A DNA stretch of 11,143 nucleotides from DATEJJ01 sp039649115 (GCA_039649115.1 JBBWZQ010000345.1:1-11143), one strand, 5' to 3'; counted from the first letter of the stretch, positions 5,150 through 11,143 are shown. Program-made: numbers and translations. The notes: generated from the sequence alone by a model not told the origin.

Positions 5150-8080
5150 TTACGCGGCTGGCGTGCCGTAGACCTCGATCTCTGACATGTCCAGGAACAG
5201 ACAGCCGGAGAACGGTCCGGGGCACAGCGCCGCCGGGTCGCCGGGCACCTGGGTGCCCAGCATGGTGAAGCGGAAGTACCGCACCCCCGCCGTGCTGCCC
5301 GTGTTGAGCGGCACGCTGTTGAGCCGGTGCCGGTCCGCCGCGCCGAAGGTGCCCTCGGCCGCGACCGTGAACGTGCTGCCGTCCACCGAGGTCTCCAGCC
5401 GGTACCTGCCGGTGGCGGCGCTGCCGCCGTCGCCGCAGGTGTTGCCCGGGTCGACGGCGACCTCGGTGACGTCGACCGCCCGCGGCAGCTTCACCGTGAC
5501 GAACTTCGGCGTGGCGTTGCTGCCGACGTAGTCGCTGGTGCTGCCCCACCCGTTGCCGAGCGACTGGTCGATCGCGCTGCTCGGACCGCAGCCGAAGCCG
5601 GTGAAGTCCGGGCCGTTGAACGCGATGACCCCGCCGCCACCGCCCAGGGCGGCCCAGTCGCGGCGCAGGCTCCAGTTGCGGGTCTGCGCGCGCGAGCCGA
5701 CGGACAGCGTCGCGGTCTGGCGGTCGTAGCCGTCGCCGCGGGCGAAGACGGCCGGATAGGTGCCGGGCAGGATACCGGTGATCGTGTAGTGACCGGCGGA
5801 GTCGCTCACCGCGGCATAGTCACCGGGGAACCCGGAGGCGTGGCCGCCGAAGCCGACCACGGCGCCGGCGACCAGGGTGCCGGCGTCGGCGTCGGTCACC
5901 GTGCCGCTGAGCGAACCGGTGGGAGTGCCGGCCGCCGGTGGCAGCGAGAAGTCCTCGACCGGAACGGAGTCGTCACCGTCGACGGCACCGGCGAACCAGC
6001 CCATGCCCCGGGCCGCGAACACCTTCCAGAGTTTCGTGTTGGCCTCGCCCTTGTCGACGACCTGGTCGGCGACCAGGATCGAGTTGCGCATGTCCAGGAA
6101 CGACGGGTTGGCCGGGGACAGCTCCATCGCCCGGGTCACCAGCGATTCGGCCAATCTCGTGCCGAGCGCCTTGCGCAGGTCCCACAGCGTCTCGCCCCAG
6201 ATCTCGCCGTCCGCGTGCACCTCGGGCGCGCCGATGATCCGGCCGAAGTCGCCGTATGTGTAGCCGCCGGCGCCGGCACCGGCGGTACCCGGGCAGGCGG
6301 TCGAGGTGGTGCCGACCGGGCAGTCCATCGGCTGGGTGCGGATCAGGTCCGCGCCGCCGCCGACGTAGTTGCCGATGCGCACCTCGCCCGGTGCCGCGGT
6401 GTCCTGCTGGAAGCCGAGGTCGACCAGGAAGTCCATCGCGTACCAGTCACTCCACGCCTCACCCATCGAGCCCGCCTGGACGTTGCCGAGCGTGGAGTTG
6501 CCCAGCGCGTCCACGACGAGCCTGTTGGACAGTCCGTGCGTGTACTCGTGGTAGACGATGTCCGCCTCGTCGCCGCCGTTGGTGGCCAGGAACGGGTCGG
6601 CCGCCCCGGCCGCCGGGTCGGGGAACAGGTACATCTGCATCCGTGGCGGGGTGCCGTCCGGAGGCGTCGCCATGTTCGCGTTGTCGGCGTGGTTGGCGTC
6701 CGGCAGGCCGGCGGCGGTGTTCGCCCCGTCGATCGCCTCGGCCTGCACCGCGTCGCCGTCGACCGCCTCGAAGTTGCCGGCCGGGCGGGTGAAGCCGATC
6801 GGCGCGTCCCGCAGGTGATCGTGGTACTTGCCGAGGTAGTAGAACACCTGGACGGCGTTCTGCCTGCGGTTGGTCTGCCACGAGAACGCGGTCTTCGGGT
6901 CCCACGAGCAGACGAACTGCGCCGAGCACGGCGGGCCGACGGTCGTGTTGAAGCTGGTGAACGGGTACCCGAACGCGCGGGTGCCGCTCGGCGTCACCTC
7001 TTCGGCGGCCTGCGCGGCGTTGTCGTCGTTGATGTCGGTGTAGACGTGCGCGACGTTGCCGGCCAGGCGGGGCGAGTCGTTCGGCAGCCAGCCCGGTGCG
7101 GTCAGGTTGCGCAGTCGCTGCGTGCCGCCCTGGGCCGCGCCGGGGTAGTAGTCCCAGGCCAGGCCGCTGTCCGCGTTGACGAGGCTGCGCCGGTACAGGA
7201 CCTTGCCGGAGGTGGCGTCGACGATGCTGGTGTACATGTCGCGCGAGGTGGGCGCGGTGCGCGTCTGCCAGGCCAGGCGCAGCCCGCCGGCGGTCATGAA
7301 GTAGGCCAGTCCGGCCTCGTCGCCGTTGCTGAAGACCGTGGTCCGGCGGGCGCCGCCCTCAGCGGTGGCCGTTGCCGGCCCGGCGGTCTGCTCGACGCTC
7401 TGGATGGCGGCCGACCGCGCCTTCTCGGCCGTGATGCCGGGTGCCGCCGCGGCCGACGGCAGGCTGGCGACGGGTGAACCGACGACGTTGACGAGCCGGC
7501 CGCCCTTGGCCACGTTGGCCTGTACCCCGTTGCCGAACACCGGAACGCCGGACACCGCCTGGATGAAGCTCAGGTGATGGGTGCCGGCGATGTCCGTGTA
7601 GTCGCGGCGCAGGGACAGGCGCGCCACGCCGGCCGCGTCGAGCCCGAAGACGTCGGGGTGTGACCGCAGGTAGTCGAGCGCGACCGTCGACGCGGGCTTG
7701 GCGCTGGTACCGGTGAGGAAGCCGTCGAGCCGGGACACGCTGCGGGCGGTCGAGGTCAACGGATCGATGGACACGACGCCCTGGGTGCCGAGCTGCCGGC
7801 GCAGCGAGCTGACACCGGGCTTCGGTACCGCGGACAGCCGGGCGGCGCGTGTGCGCAGGGTCTTCGCCGTGCCCGGGTCCTGTCGCGAGTCGTAGTAGGC
7901 GGTCTTGCCGGCCATGGTCAGCGGGGTGGTCGCCTGCGGTCCGGGGTCTCTCGCGGCCGCCGGACCGGGGGCGGCGTTCAGCGCGGTCAGCGTGAGCCCC
8001 GCGGCCAGCCCGAGGGCCAGCAGCCGGCGGGTCCTCGCGCGCCGGACGGCACCGCCGCACCTGCCCGTGGATAACGCCAT
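5150..8080 (-). CDS. Secreted M36 family (fungalysin-type) zinc metalloprotease with C-terminal CarboxypepD_reg-like and discoidin-like domains
   Basis: 976 residues. The ATG at 8080 has GGGAGGAA (8090-8083) just upstream. An N-terminal signal peptide (about 1-44; RTRRLLALGLAAG could also suit Tat export) is followed by an FTP/PepSY-type propeptide (about 95-240; HHLSFIQAVSGVPVFGNGVQ), which in this family acts as chaperone and inhibitor until autocleavage. The catalytic domain holds the zinc motif HEYTH at 511-515 (Glu512 catalytic, in DIVYHEYTHGLSNRL) and the third ligand Glu541 in GEAWSD, 30 residues after the first His, as expected for fungalysins. Residues about 718-800 form a carboxypeptidase-regulatory-like beta sandwich (GSLSGTVTDADAGTLVAGAV), and about 805-974 a discoidin/F5-8C-like module ending FLDMSEIEVYG, probably for surface or glycan attachment. 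The role is extracellular degradation of structural proteins. Its neighbours are a cyclophilin upstream and a candidate inhibitor lipoprotein downstream. Confidence 0.97.
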   Translation of the reverse strand: MALSTGRCGGAVRRARTRRLLALGLAAGLTLTALNAAPGPAAARDPGPQATTPLTMAGKTAYYDSRQDPGTAKTLRTRAARLSAVPKPGVSSLRRQLGTQGVVSIDPLTSTARSVSRLDGFLTGTSAKPASTVALDYLRSHPDVFGLDAAGVARLSLRRDYTDIAGTHHLSFIQAVSGVPVFGNGVQANVAKGGRLVNVVGSPVASLPSAAAAPGITAEKARSAAIQSVEQTAGPATATAEGGARRTTVFSNGDEAGLAYFMTAGGLRLAWQTRTAPTSRDMYTSIVDATSGKVLYRRSLVNADSGLAWDYYPGAAQGGTQRLRNLTAPGWLPNDSPRLAGNVAHVYTDINDDNAAQAAEEVTPSGTRAFGYPFTSFNTTVGPPCSAQFVCSWDPKTAFSWQTNRRQNAVQVFYYLGKYHDHLRDAPIGFTRPAGNFEAVDGDAVQAEAIDGANTAAGLPDANHADNANMATPPDGTPPRMQMYLFPDPAAGAADPFLATNGGDEADIVYHEYTHGLSNRLVVDALGNSTLGNVQAGSMGEAWSDWYAMDFLVDLGFQQDTAAPGEVRIGNYVGGGADLIRTQPMDCPVGTTSTACPGTAGAGAGGYTYGDFGRIIGAPEVHADGEIWGETLWDLRKALGTRLAESLVTRAMELSPANPSFLDMRNSILVADQVVDKGEANTKLWKVFAARGMGWFAGAVDGDDSVPVEDFSLPPAAGTPTGSLSGTVTDADAGTLVAGAVVGFGGHASGFPGDYAAVSDSAGHYTITGILPGTYPAVFARGDGYDRQTATLSVGSRAQTRNWSLRRDWAALGGGGGVIAFNGPDFTGFGCGPSSAIDQSLGNGWGSTSDYVGSNATPKFVTVKLPRAVDVTEVAVDPGNTCGDGGSAATGRYRLETSVDGSTFTVAAEGTFGAADRHRLNSVPLNTGSTAGVRYFRFTMLGTQVPGDPAALCPGPFSGCLFLDMSEIEVYGTPAA

Positions 8081-8122
8081 TGTTCCTCCCGTTCCCCGGA
8101 AATCAACGAATCTACCCAGCTC

Positions 8123-8151
8123 AAGGTACGGAGGGCCGCTGGCGGGAACAA
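8123..8151 (-). promoter_or_regulatory. Candidate promoter of the M36 protease gene
   Basis: On the minus strand TTGTTC (8151-8146) and TACCTT (8128-8123) are separated by 17 bp, 43 nt before the ATG. A second TAnnnT, TAGATT (8114-8109), lies nearer the start but has no -35 partner. The 129-bp gap after the cyclophilin gene is large enough for an independent promoter. Confidence 0.35.
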
Positions 8152-8159
8152 CCCTGGAA

Positions 8160-8179
8160 CACCCGCGTATGCACCCGCG
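8160..8179. repeat. 12-bp-period tandem direct repeat upstream of the M36 promoter
   Basis: CACCCGCG occurs at 8160-8167 and exactly again at 8172-8179, separated by TATG. The repeat ends 8 bp upstream of the candidate -35 of the M36 gene, a place where an activator or repressor could bind in tandem. Confidence 0.5.
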
Positions 8180-8209
8180 CGGTATCGGCGTCCACGAATC
8201 CGTGTAGTG

Positions 8210-8998
8210 CTAGGAAACGGTGATGGACATCAATGTGATTTTGATTTTCGGGTGGCCGCCTCCGGCGCTCTGGCCGAACGCGCCGTCGTCACCGCCGGCG
8301 GCCACCTGGTCCACCACGGACAGTCCTCCGGTGACCGTGCCGAACGGCGTGTAGTCCGGCTGCAGCGGGCTGTCCTTGAACACGAGGAAGAACTGGCTGC
8401 CATTGGTACCCGGGCCGGCGTTGGCCATCGCGACCGTGCCCCTGGGATAGACGCCACCGGTGGTGCCGGACAGATTCTCGTCACCGAACGTGTACCCCGG
8501 GCCGCCGCTGCCCGTGCCGGACGGGTCGCCGCACTGCAGCACGTAGATCCCGCTGGCGACCAGCCGGTGGCACGGCGAGTTGTCGAAGAAGTGCCGGCTG
8601 CCGAGATAGCCGAAACTGGCCGCGGTACATGGCGTCTTCGCCACGTCGATCCGCACCGTGATCGTGCCGAGGTTGGTGCCGATCCGCATCGTCTCGGTGC
8701 CGGTGACCGGGTGGGCCGCGGGCGGGGTGCCGACGTCTTTGAGATTGGCGCCGGTCGCTGGCGTCCAGGCGCAGCCACCCGCGCTTCCGTTCGCGGACGG
8801 TGGGGCCGGCGCCGACTCCGGTGGCGTGGCGGTCTGGGCGGCCTGCGCGCTGGAGGACTTGCGGTGGCCGAGGACGTAGAGCGCCGTCGCCGCCCCGCCG
8901 CAGAGGACCAGGACCGCGACGGCGGCGATCGCGACAACGAGCACGATCATGCCGGAGTTGGCCTTGGGGGCGGGCGGCGGTGGCGGGTAGGAGGCCAT
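8210..8998 (-). CDS. Membrane-anchored cyclophilin-type peptidyl-prolyl cis-trans isomerase
   Basis: 262 residues. A short Pro-rich cytoplasmic tail (1-14) precedes one membrane segment (about 17-44), a Ser/Ala/Pro linker, and a cyclophilin domain (about 104-262) expected on the outer face. Cyclophilin landmarks are MRIGTNLGTITVRID, FFDNSPCHRLVASG with Arg145 (equivalent to the catalytic CypA Arg55), YVLQCGDPSGTGSGGPGY with Gln155, GTVAMANAGPGTNGSQFF, and YTPFGTVTGGLSVVDQVA. The CHRL..SGIYVLQCGD form with several cysteines is the actinobacterial PpiB-like type. The enzyme catalyses proline isomerisation in proteins folding outside the membrane. The ATG at 8998 lies exactly 7 nt after TAGGGT, and no ribosome binding site is needed if it is leaderless. 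It sits upstream of the secreted M36 protease on the same strand; a role in folding that protein is only inference. Confidence 0.95.
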   Translation of the reverse strand: MASYPPPPPAPKANSGMIVLVVAIAAVAVLVLCGGAATALYVLGHRKSSSAQAAQTATPPESAPAPPSANGSAGGCAWTPATGANLKDVGTPPAAHPVTGTETMRIGTNLGTITVRIDVAKTPCTAASFGYLGSRHFFDNSPCHRLVASGIYVLQCGDPSGTGSGGPGYTFGDENLSGTTGGVYPRGTVAMANAGPGTNGSQFFLVFKDSPLQPDYTPFGTVTGGLSVVDQVAAGGDDGAFGQSAGGGHPKIKITLMSITVS

Positions 8999-9004
8999 CC
9001 CAGC

Positions 9005-9010
9005 ACCCTA
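9005..9010 (-). promoter_or_regulatory. -10 element of a leaderless promoter for the cyclophilin gene
   Basis: TAGGGT on the minus strand (9010-9005) is a near-ideal actinobacterial TAnnnT, and its last base is 7 nt before the A of the ATG at 8998. Transcription is predicted to begin on the start codon. No -35 resembling TTGAC is visible. Confidence 0.55.
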
Positions 9011-9280
9011 TCCAGCGGCGACCCCATCGGATCCATGCCGGTCCATTCGGCGCCAGGTCCGCCGGGCTCGGTGCGAGTGCGGGGTCGCTGCCCGCGGCGC
9101 CGGTGACGCCGGGACCGCTGGCCGGCGTGCTGGCCGACCCGCCGGGTGGAACGAGGCGGATCGGCCGCGCCTGGCAGCCGGCAGGAATGGTCGCCGCAGA
9201 TGCACCGTGAGCTGCTTCGATGGATGATCGGACCATCCCCCTCCGACGATCAGGTGAACGTCGATCTCCGTTCGCGGAAG

Positions 9281-9286
9281 TACCGT
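9281..9286 (+). promoter_or_regulatory. -10 element before the small membrane protein gene
   Basis: TACCGT fits TAnnnT and ends 8 nt before the ATG at 9294, so the message would start on or one base before the start codon. There is no ribosome binding site before this ATG. Confidence 0.4.
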
Positions 9287-9293
9287 GCGCGGC

Positions 9294-9893
9294 ATGTCGT
9301 ACAACTCCTTCAAGCCCCTGCGGCCGAGCGGCCCGCAGCGCGTGCCGGACGGCGGTCTCGCGCCACGGCCGGCACCGCCCGTCCCCGCGCCCGCGCCGCG
9401 GTCCCGGGCGAAGTGGAGCATCGGCATCGTCGCCGGGGGCTGTGCCGTCATCTTCGTCGCGCTGTGCGTCGTCGTGGCCACCGACCTGGCCACCCGGCAC
9501 CAGGCGACCTCCGCGGTGCCCGGGGCGAGCCAGACCGCCATGCTGGGCGCGCTGCCGCCGCGGTCGGGCGGCCCCGTGTCCCCGGGGCCGGTGGTCGCTC
9601 CGGTGCACCCGAAGACGCTGCTGTTCGCCGAGGGCACCGGCGCGGGACGGACCGCCACCTTCACCACGGGCACCGACTGGTACCTGCGGTACAGCTACGA
9701 CTGCCCGGAGTCGGTGCACGAGGGGCGCACCACCCTGGAGATCTTCGCGTATTCGGCGGAGGACCAGGGGCGCCCGATCGCCAGCGAATCGGAGCTGTCC
9801 GGCACGGACATCCTGCCGCAGCACGGCCTGGCCGGCCCCCGGTACCTGCGCGTCACGTCTCTGTGCGACTGGACCGTGACCGTCATCGGGTAG
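9294..9893 (+). CDS. Single-pass membrane protein with a small extracytoplasmic beta domain, function unknown
   Basis: 199 residues from ATG 9294; a GTG at 9285 would add three residues but overlaps the -10. A Pro/Ala/Arg-rich cytoplasmic stretch (1-40) is followed by one transmembrane segment (about 41-64, IGIVAGGCAVIFVALCVVVA), a Pro/Gly linker (65-105) and a folded domain (about 106-199). The domain has strands such as LLFAEGTGAGRTATFTTGTD, WYLRYSYDC with Cys137, LEIFAYSAEDQG and YLRVTSLCDWTVTVI with Cys191; the two cysteines probably form a disulfide. Similar small beta domains, with a W.L.Y.Y.C strand and a C-terminal C.W.V.V strand, recur at the outer end of many actinobacterial membrane proteins and kinases as I recall, with no known ligand. 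It precedes the PheS-like ligase on the same strand, with 169 bp between them. No function assigned. Confidence 0.88.
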   Translation: MSYNSFKPLRPSGPQRVPDGGLAPRPAPPVPAPAPRSRAKWSIGIVAGGCAVIFVALCVVVATDLATRHQATSAVPGASQTAMLGALPPRSGGPVSPGPVVAPVHPKTLLFAEGTGAGRTATFTTGTDWYLRYSYDCPESVHEGRTTLEIFAYSAEDQGRPIASESELSGTDILPQHGLAGPRYLRVTSLCDWTVTVIG

Positions 9894-9901
9894 CGGCCGG
9901 G

Positions 9902-9907
9902 TACAGT
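9902..9907 (+). promoter_or_regulatory. Candidate -10 for the PheS-like gene leader
   Basis: TACAGT fits TAnnnT and predicts transcription from about 9914. GTGACC (9876-9881) resembles a -35, but the 20-bp spacing is too long to be convincing. If correct, the ligase mRNA has a leader of about 149 nt. Confidence 0.35.
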
Positions 9908-9913
9908 TGCCGC

Positions 9914-10062
9914 GTGGGCACTGCGGAGTCTCGGCGATTTCCCGGCCCCCCGCGCCCGATCGGGCGCCGCGGGGAGTCGGTGCGAGTTGACGTCCGCGGC
10001 TGACTGACCGCTCGGGCGAGGGGGACCGACGTTCCCGTCCGCCCGAGACTCACGGAGTCGCC
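9914..10062 (+). promoter_or_regulatory. Structured leader of the PheS-like ligase gene, possible attenuator
   Basis: Between the predicted transcription start and the ATG at 10063 there are strong pairings. A 16-bp perfect palindrome (9952-9967) is extended by CCCC 9948-9951 with GGGG 9971-9974. A hairpin pairs CTCGGGCG (10011-10018) with CGCCCGAG (10040-10047), with an inner GGGA/TCCC. A small stem pairs GACTC (10047-10051) with GAGTC (10055-10059) and covers the GGAG ribosome binding site (10054-10057 region). AGTCTCGGCG (9927-9936) can pair instead with 10040-10050 (one bulged C), which excludes the second hairpin. A 29-codon frame starts at GTG 9914 and stops at 10003, just before that hairpin. 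Regulation by attenuation or translational masking is inference. Confidence 0.45.
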
Positions 10063-11143
10063 ATGCCCGCCACACTCTCCCCCGACCAGCTCGCCCGCGA
10101 TCTCGCGGTGCGCGACCTCACCGATCCCGCCGCCGGCGGGCACGCCATCCAGACCATTCTCGACCGGGCCGTCACCGCCCTCGCCACCCGCTGGCACTGT
10201 GCCGTGCGCTGGTGCCGCGGCAGCCGGGTGGTGCCGGTCGAGGACAACTACGACAACCTCCGGTACGACACCGCCGACGTGACCCGGGAGGCGCGCTACA
10301 CCCGGTACGTCGACCAGCGGCACATGCTCCGCAGCCACTCCAGCGCGATGGTCCCGCCGGCCCTGCGCGCGCTGGCCGCGGATCCCGTGGACGACGTGCT
10401 GCTGGTCTGCCCGGGCATCGTGTACCGCCGGGACGCCATCGACCGGTTGCACACCGGCACCCCGCACCAGCTCGACCTGTGGCGCCTGACCCGGCGCGAC
10501 CGGCGGCGCTCGGCGCGGGACCTCGACGAGATGATCGAGGCGCTGCTGCCGGGCGAGGAGTGGCGGTGCGAGCCGCGTGTCCATCCGTACACAGTGGACG
10601 GTAGGCAGGTCGATGTCGCCCGCGGCGACGAGTGGGTCGAGGTCGCCGAGTGCGGGCTGGCCCATCCCGAGGTGCTCGCCGGCGCCGGGCTGGACCCGCG
10701 GTGGAGCGGGCTGGCGCTCGGCATGGGCCTGGACCGGATGCTGATGCTGGTCAAGTCCGTGCCGGACATCCGGCTGCTGCGCTCGACCGACCCGCGCGTG
10801 CTGGCGCAGATGTCCACTCTGGACCGGTACCGTGCCGTCTCGGCGATGCCGCCGGTGCGCCGCGACCTGTCCGTCGCGGTGGCCGCGGACGATCTGGTCG
10901 AGGATCTCGGGGACCGGGTGCGGGACGCGCTGGGCCCGGACGCCGACGCGGTCGAGTCGGTGGAGATCCTCCAGGAGACCCCGTGCGCGCTGCTGCCGCC
11001 CCGGGCGCTGGCCCGGCTGGGTGCCCGCGCGGACCAGAAGAACCTGCTCGTCCGGGTGGTGCTGCGCCACCTGGACCGGACGCTGACCGACGAGCAGGCC
11101 AATGTCCTGCGCGACCGGGTGTACGCGGCGGTCCACCAGGGCA
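10063..11143 (+). CDS. srmL: PheS-related single-chain ligase with FDX-ACB domain (C-terminus cut by the window edge)
   Basis: 360 residues are visible; no stop is reached. ATG 10063 has GGAG 6-7 nt upstream. The catalytic part (about 55-250) is a class II PheRS alpha-type core: MLRSHSSAMVPPALR (88-102), motif 2 GIVYRRDAIDRLHTGTPHQL (118-137, Arg122/Arg123, His130, His135-Gln136), WVEVAECGLAHPEVLAGAG (191-209) and motif 3 GLALGMGLDRML (216-227). Residues about 263-360 are an FDX-ACB domain (PPVRRDLSVAV to LDRTLTDEQANVLRDRV), normally found at the C-terminus of PheT. The layout resembles the monomeric mitochondrial PheRS and lacks the N-terminal coiled coil. The FPF motif that contacts phenylalanine in PheRS is HPY here (His174-Pro-Tyr176), so the substrate probably differs. 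I recall actinobacterial relatives named 'PheS-related mystery ligase SrmL'; the symbol rests on that memory. It is very likely not the housekeeping PheRS. Confidence 0.88.
   Translation, partial: MPATLSPDQLARDLAVRDLTDPAAGGHAIQTILDRAVTALATRWHCAVRWCRGSRVVPVEDNYDNLRYDTADVTREARYTRYVDQRHMLRSHSSAMVPPALRALAADPVDDVLLVCPGIVYRRDAIDRLHTGTPHQLDLWRLTRRDRRRSARDLDEMIEALLPGEEWRCEPRVHPYTVDGRQVDVARGDEWVEVAECGLAHPEVLAGAGLDPRWSGLALGMGLDRMLMLVKSVPDIRLLRSTDPRVLAQMSTLDRYRAVSAMPPVRRDLSVAVAADDLVEDLGDRVRDALGPDADAVESVEILQETPCALLPPRALARLGARADQKNLLVRVVLRHLDRTLTDEQANVLRDRVYAAVHQG

Larger units (their letters stand above)
8999..9293. other. Divergent intergenic region
   Basis: The 295 bp between the cyclophilin and the small membrane protein genes hold both start-proximal -10 elements at their ends. 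Inside there is a small hairpin (GGATG 9222-9226, CATCC 9234-9238), and the overlapping TGATCGGA and TCCGACGATCA (about 9225-9252) form a second, bulged pairing. Several reading frames cross the region, but none has a start with a ribosome binding site or a recognisable family. I see no gene here. Confidence 0.5.

Noticed and set aside
5327..7477. Plus-strand open frame of 716 codons across the M36 gene
   Set aside because: Low-complexity Val/Arg/Gly/Ala composition without motifs, antisense to an unmistakable M36 metalloprotease.
9034..9210. Short plus-strand reading frames in the divergent gap
   Set aside because: No ribosome binding site, no family, and composition similar to shadows elsewhere; not enough to call a gene.
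8481..9824. Minus-strand open frame of 447 codons spanning the cyclophilin gene, the divergent gap and the membrane protein gene
   Set aside because: It crosses two real genes in other frames or on the other strand and shows no recognisable domain or start site.
9914..10003. Leader frame as an annotated protein-coding gene
   Set aside because: Codon use is unlike that of neighbouring genes and no homologue is recognised, so it is kept only as a hypothesis.
9914..10062. T-box riboswitch upstream of the ligase
   Set aside because: GGGGGACCGACG is only loosely like the T-box core, there is no specifier-loop stem, and the leader is too short for a standard T-box.
9883..11136. Minus-strand open frame of 417 codons opposite the PheS-like ligase
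   Set aside because: The plus frame carries class II synthetase motifs 2 and 3 and the FDX-ACB domain; the minus frame has none and is rich in His/Gln/Arg/Val shadow codons.
1..11143. CRISPR array, tRNA/rRNA genes, transposase or phage genes, integration sites
   Set aside because: No regularly spaced repeats, no tRNA-like cloverleaf, no transposase or integrase motifs, and no target-site duplications were seen on either strand.

Overview
The window is very GC-rich and its codons almost always end in G or C. It carries several promoters of the TAnnnT type with the start codon at or next to the predicted transcription start. This and the protein families (DUF427 pair, BamB-like propeller, PheS-like ligase with an FDX-ACB domain, secreted S1 and M36 proteases) point to a filamentous actinomycete, most likely Micromonosporaceae. 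The family-level placement is inference from sequence style, not from a marker gene. I see no tRNA, rRNA, CRISPR array, insertion sequence or phage gene. This looks like ordinary chromosome that is rich in exported proteins.

Layout. Positions 1-278 hold the end of a peptide-type ABC transporter ATPase, which converges through a 9-bp hairpin on a secreted trypsin-like serine protease (323-1087, minus). Divergent from the protease are a tandem DUF427 protein (1230-1979) and a VOC/glyoxalase-like protein (1999-2436). A lipoprotein (2495-3094, minus) and a membrane-anchored PQQ-like beta-propeller protein (3134-4525, plus) diverge from what looks like one symmetric bidirectional -10 element. The propeller gene runs to within 2 bp of a second lipoprotein gene (4528-5079, minus), whose C-terminal domain resembles emfourin-type inhibitors of M4 metallopeptidases. 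Upstream of it on the same strand are a 976-residue secreted M36 (fungalysin-type) metalloprotease (5150-8080), closed by a perfect hairpin with a UUCG loop, and a membrane-anchored cyclophilin (8210-8998). A 295-bp divergent gap leads to a small single-pass membrane protein (9294-9893). The window ends inside a single-chain PheS-like ligase gene (10063 onward), which is preceded by a 169-bp structured leader.

How the genes may work together. The minus-strand block from 8998 to 4528 reads as an export module: an extracytoplasmic prolyl isomerase, a large secreted zinc protease, and a candidate surface-anchored inhibitor of that protease. The inhibitor assignment rests on domain resemblance plus adjacency and is the most testable new idea here. 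The second point of interest is the PheS-like ligase. It keeps class II synthetase motifs 2 and 3 and the FDX-ACB domain in one chain, but the phenylalanine-recognition FPF motif reads HPY, so its amino-acid substrate is probably not phenylalanine or it is not a translational synthetase. Its leader contains a possible 29-codon reading frame and mutually exclusive pairings that end next to the ribosome binding site.
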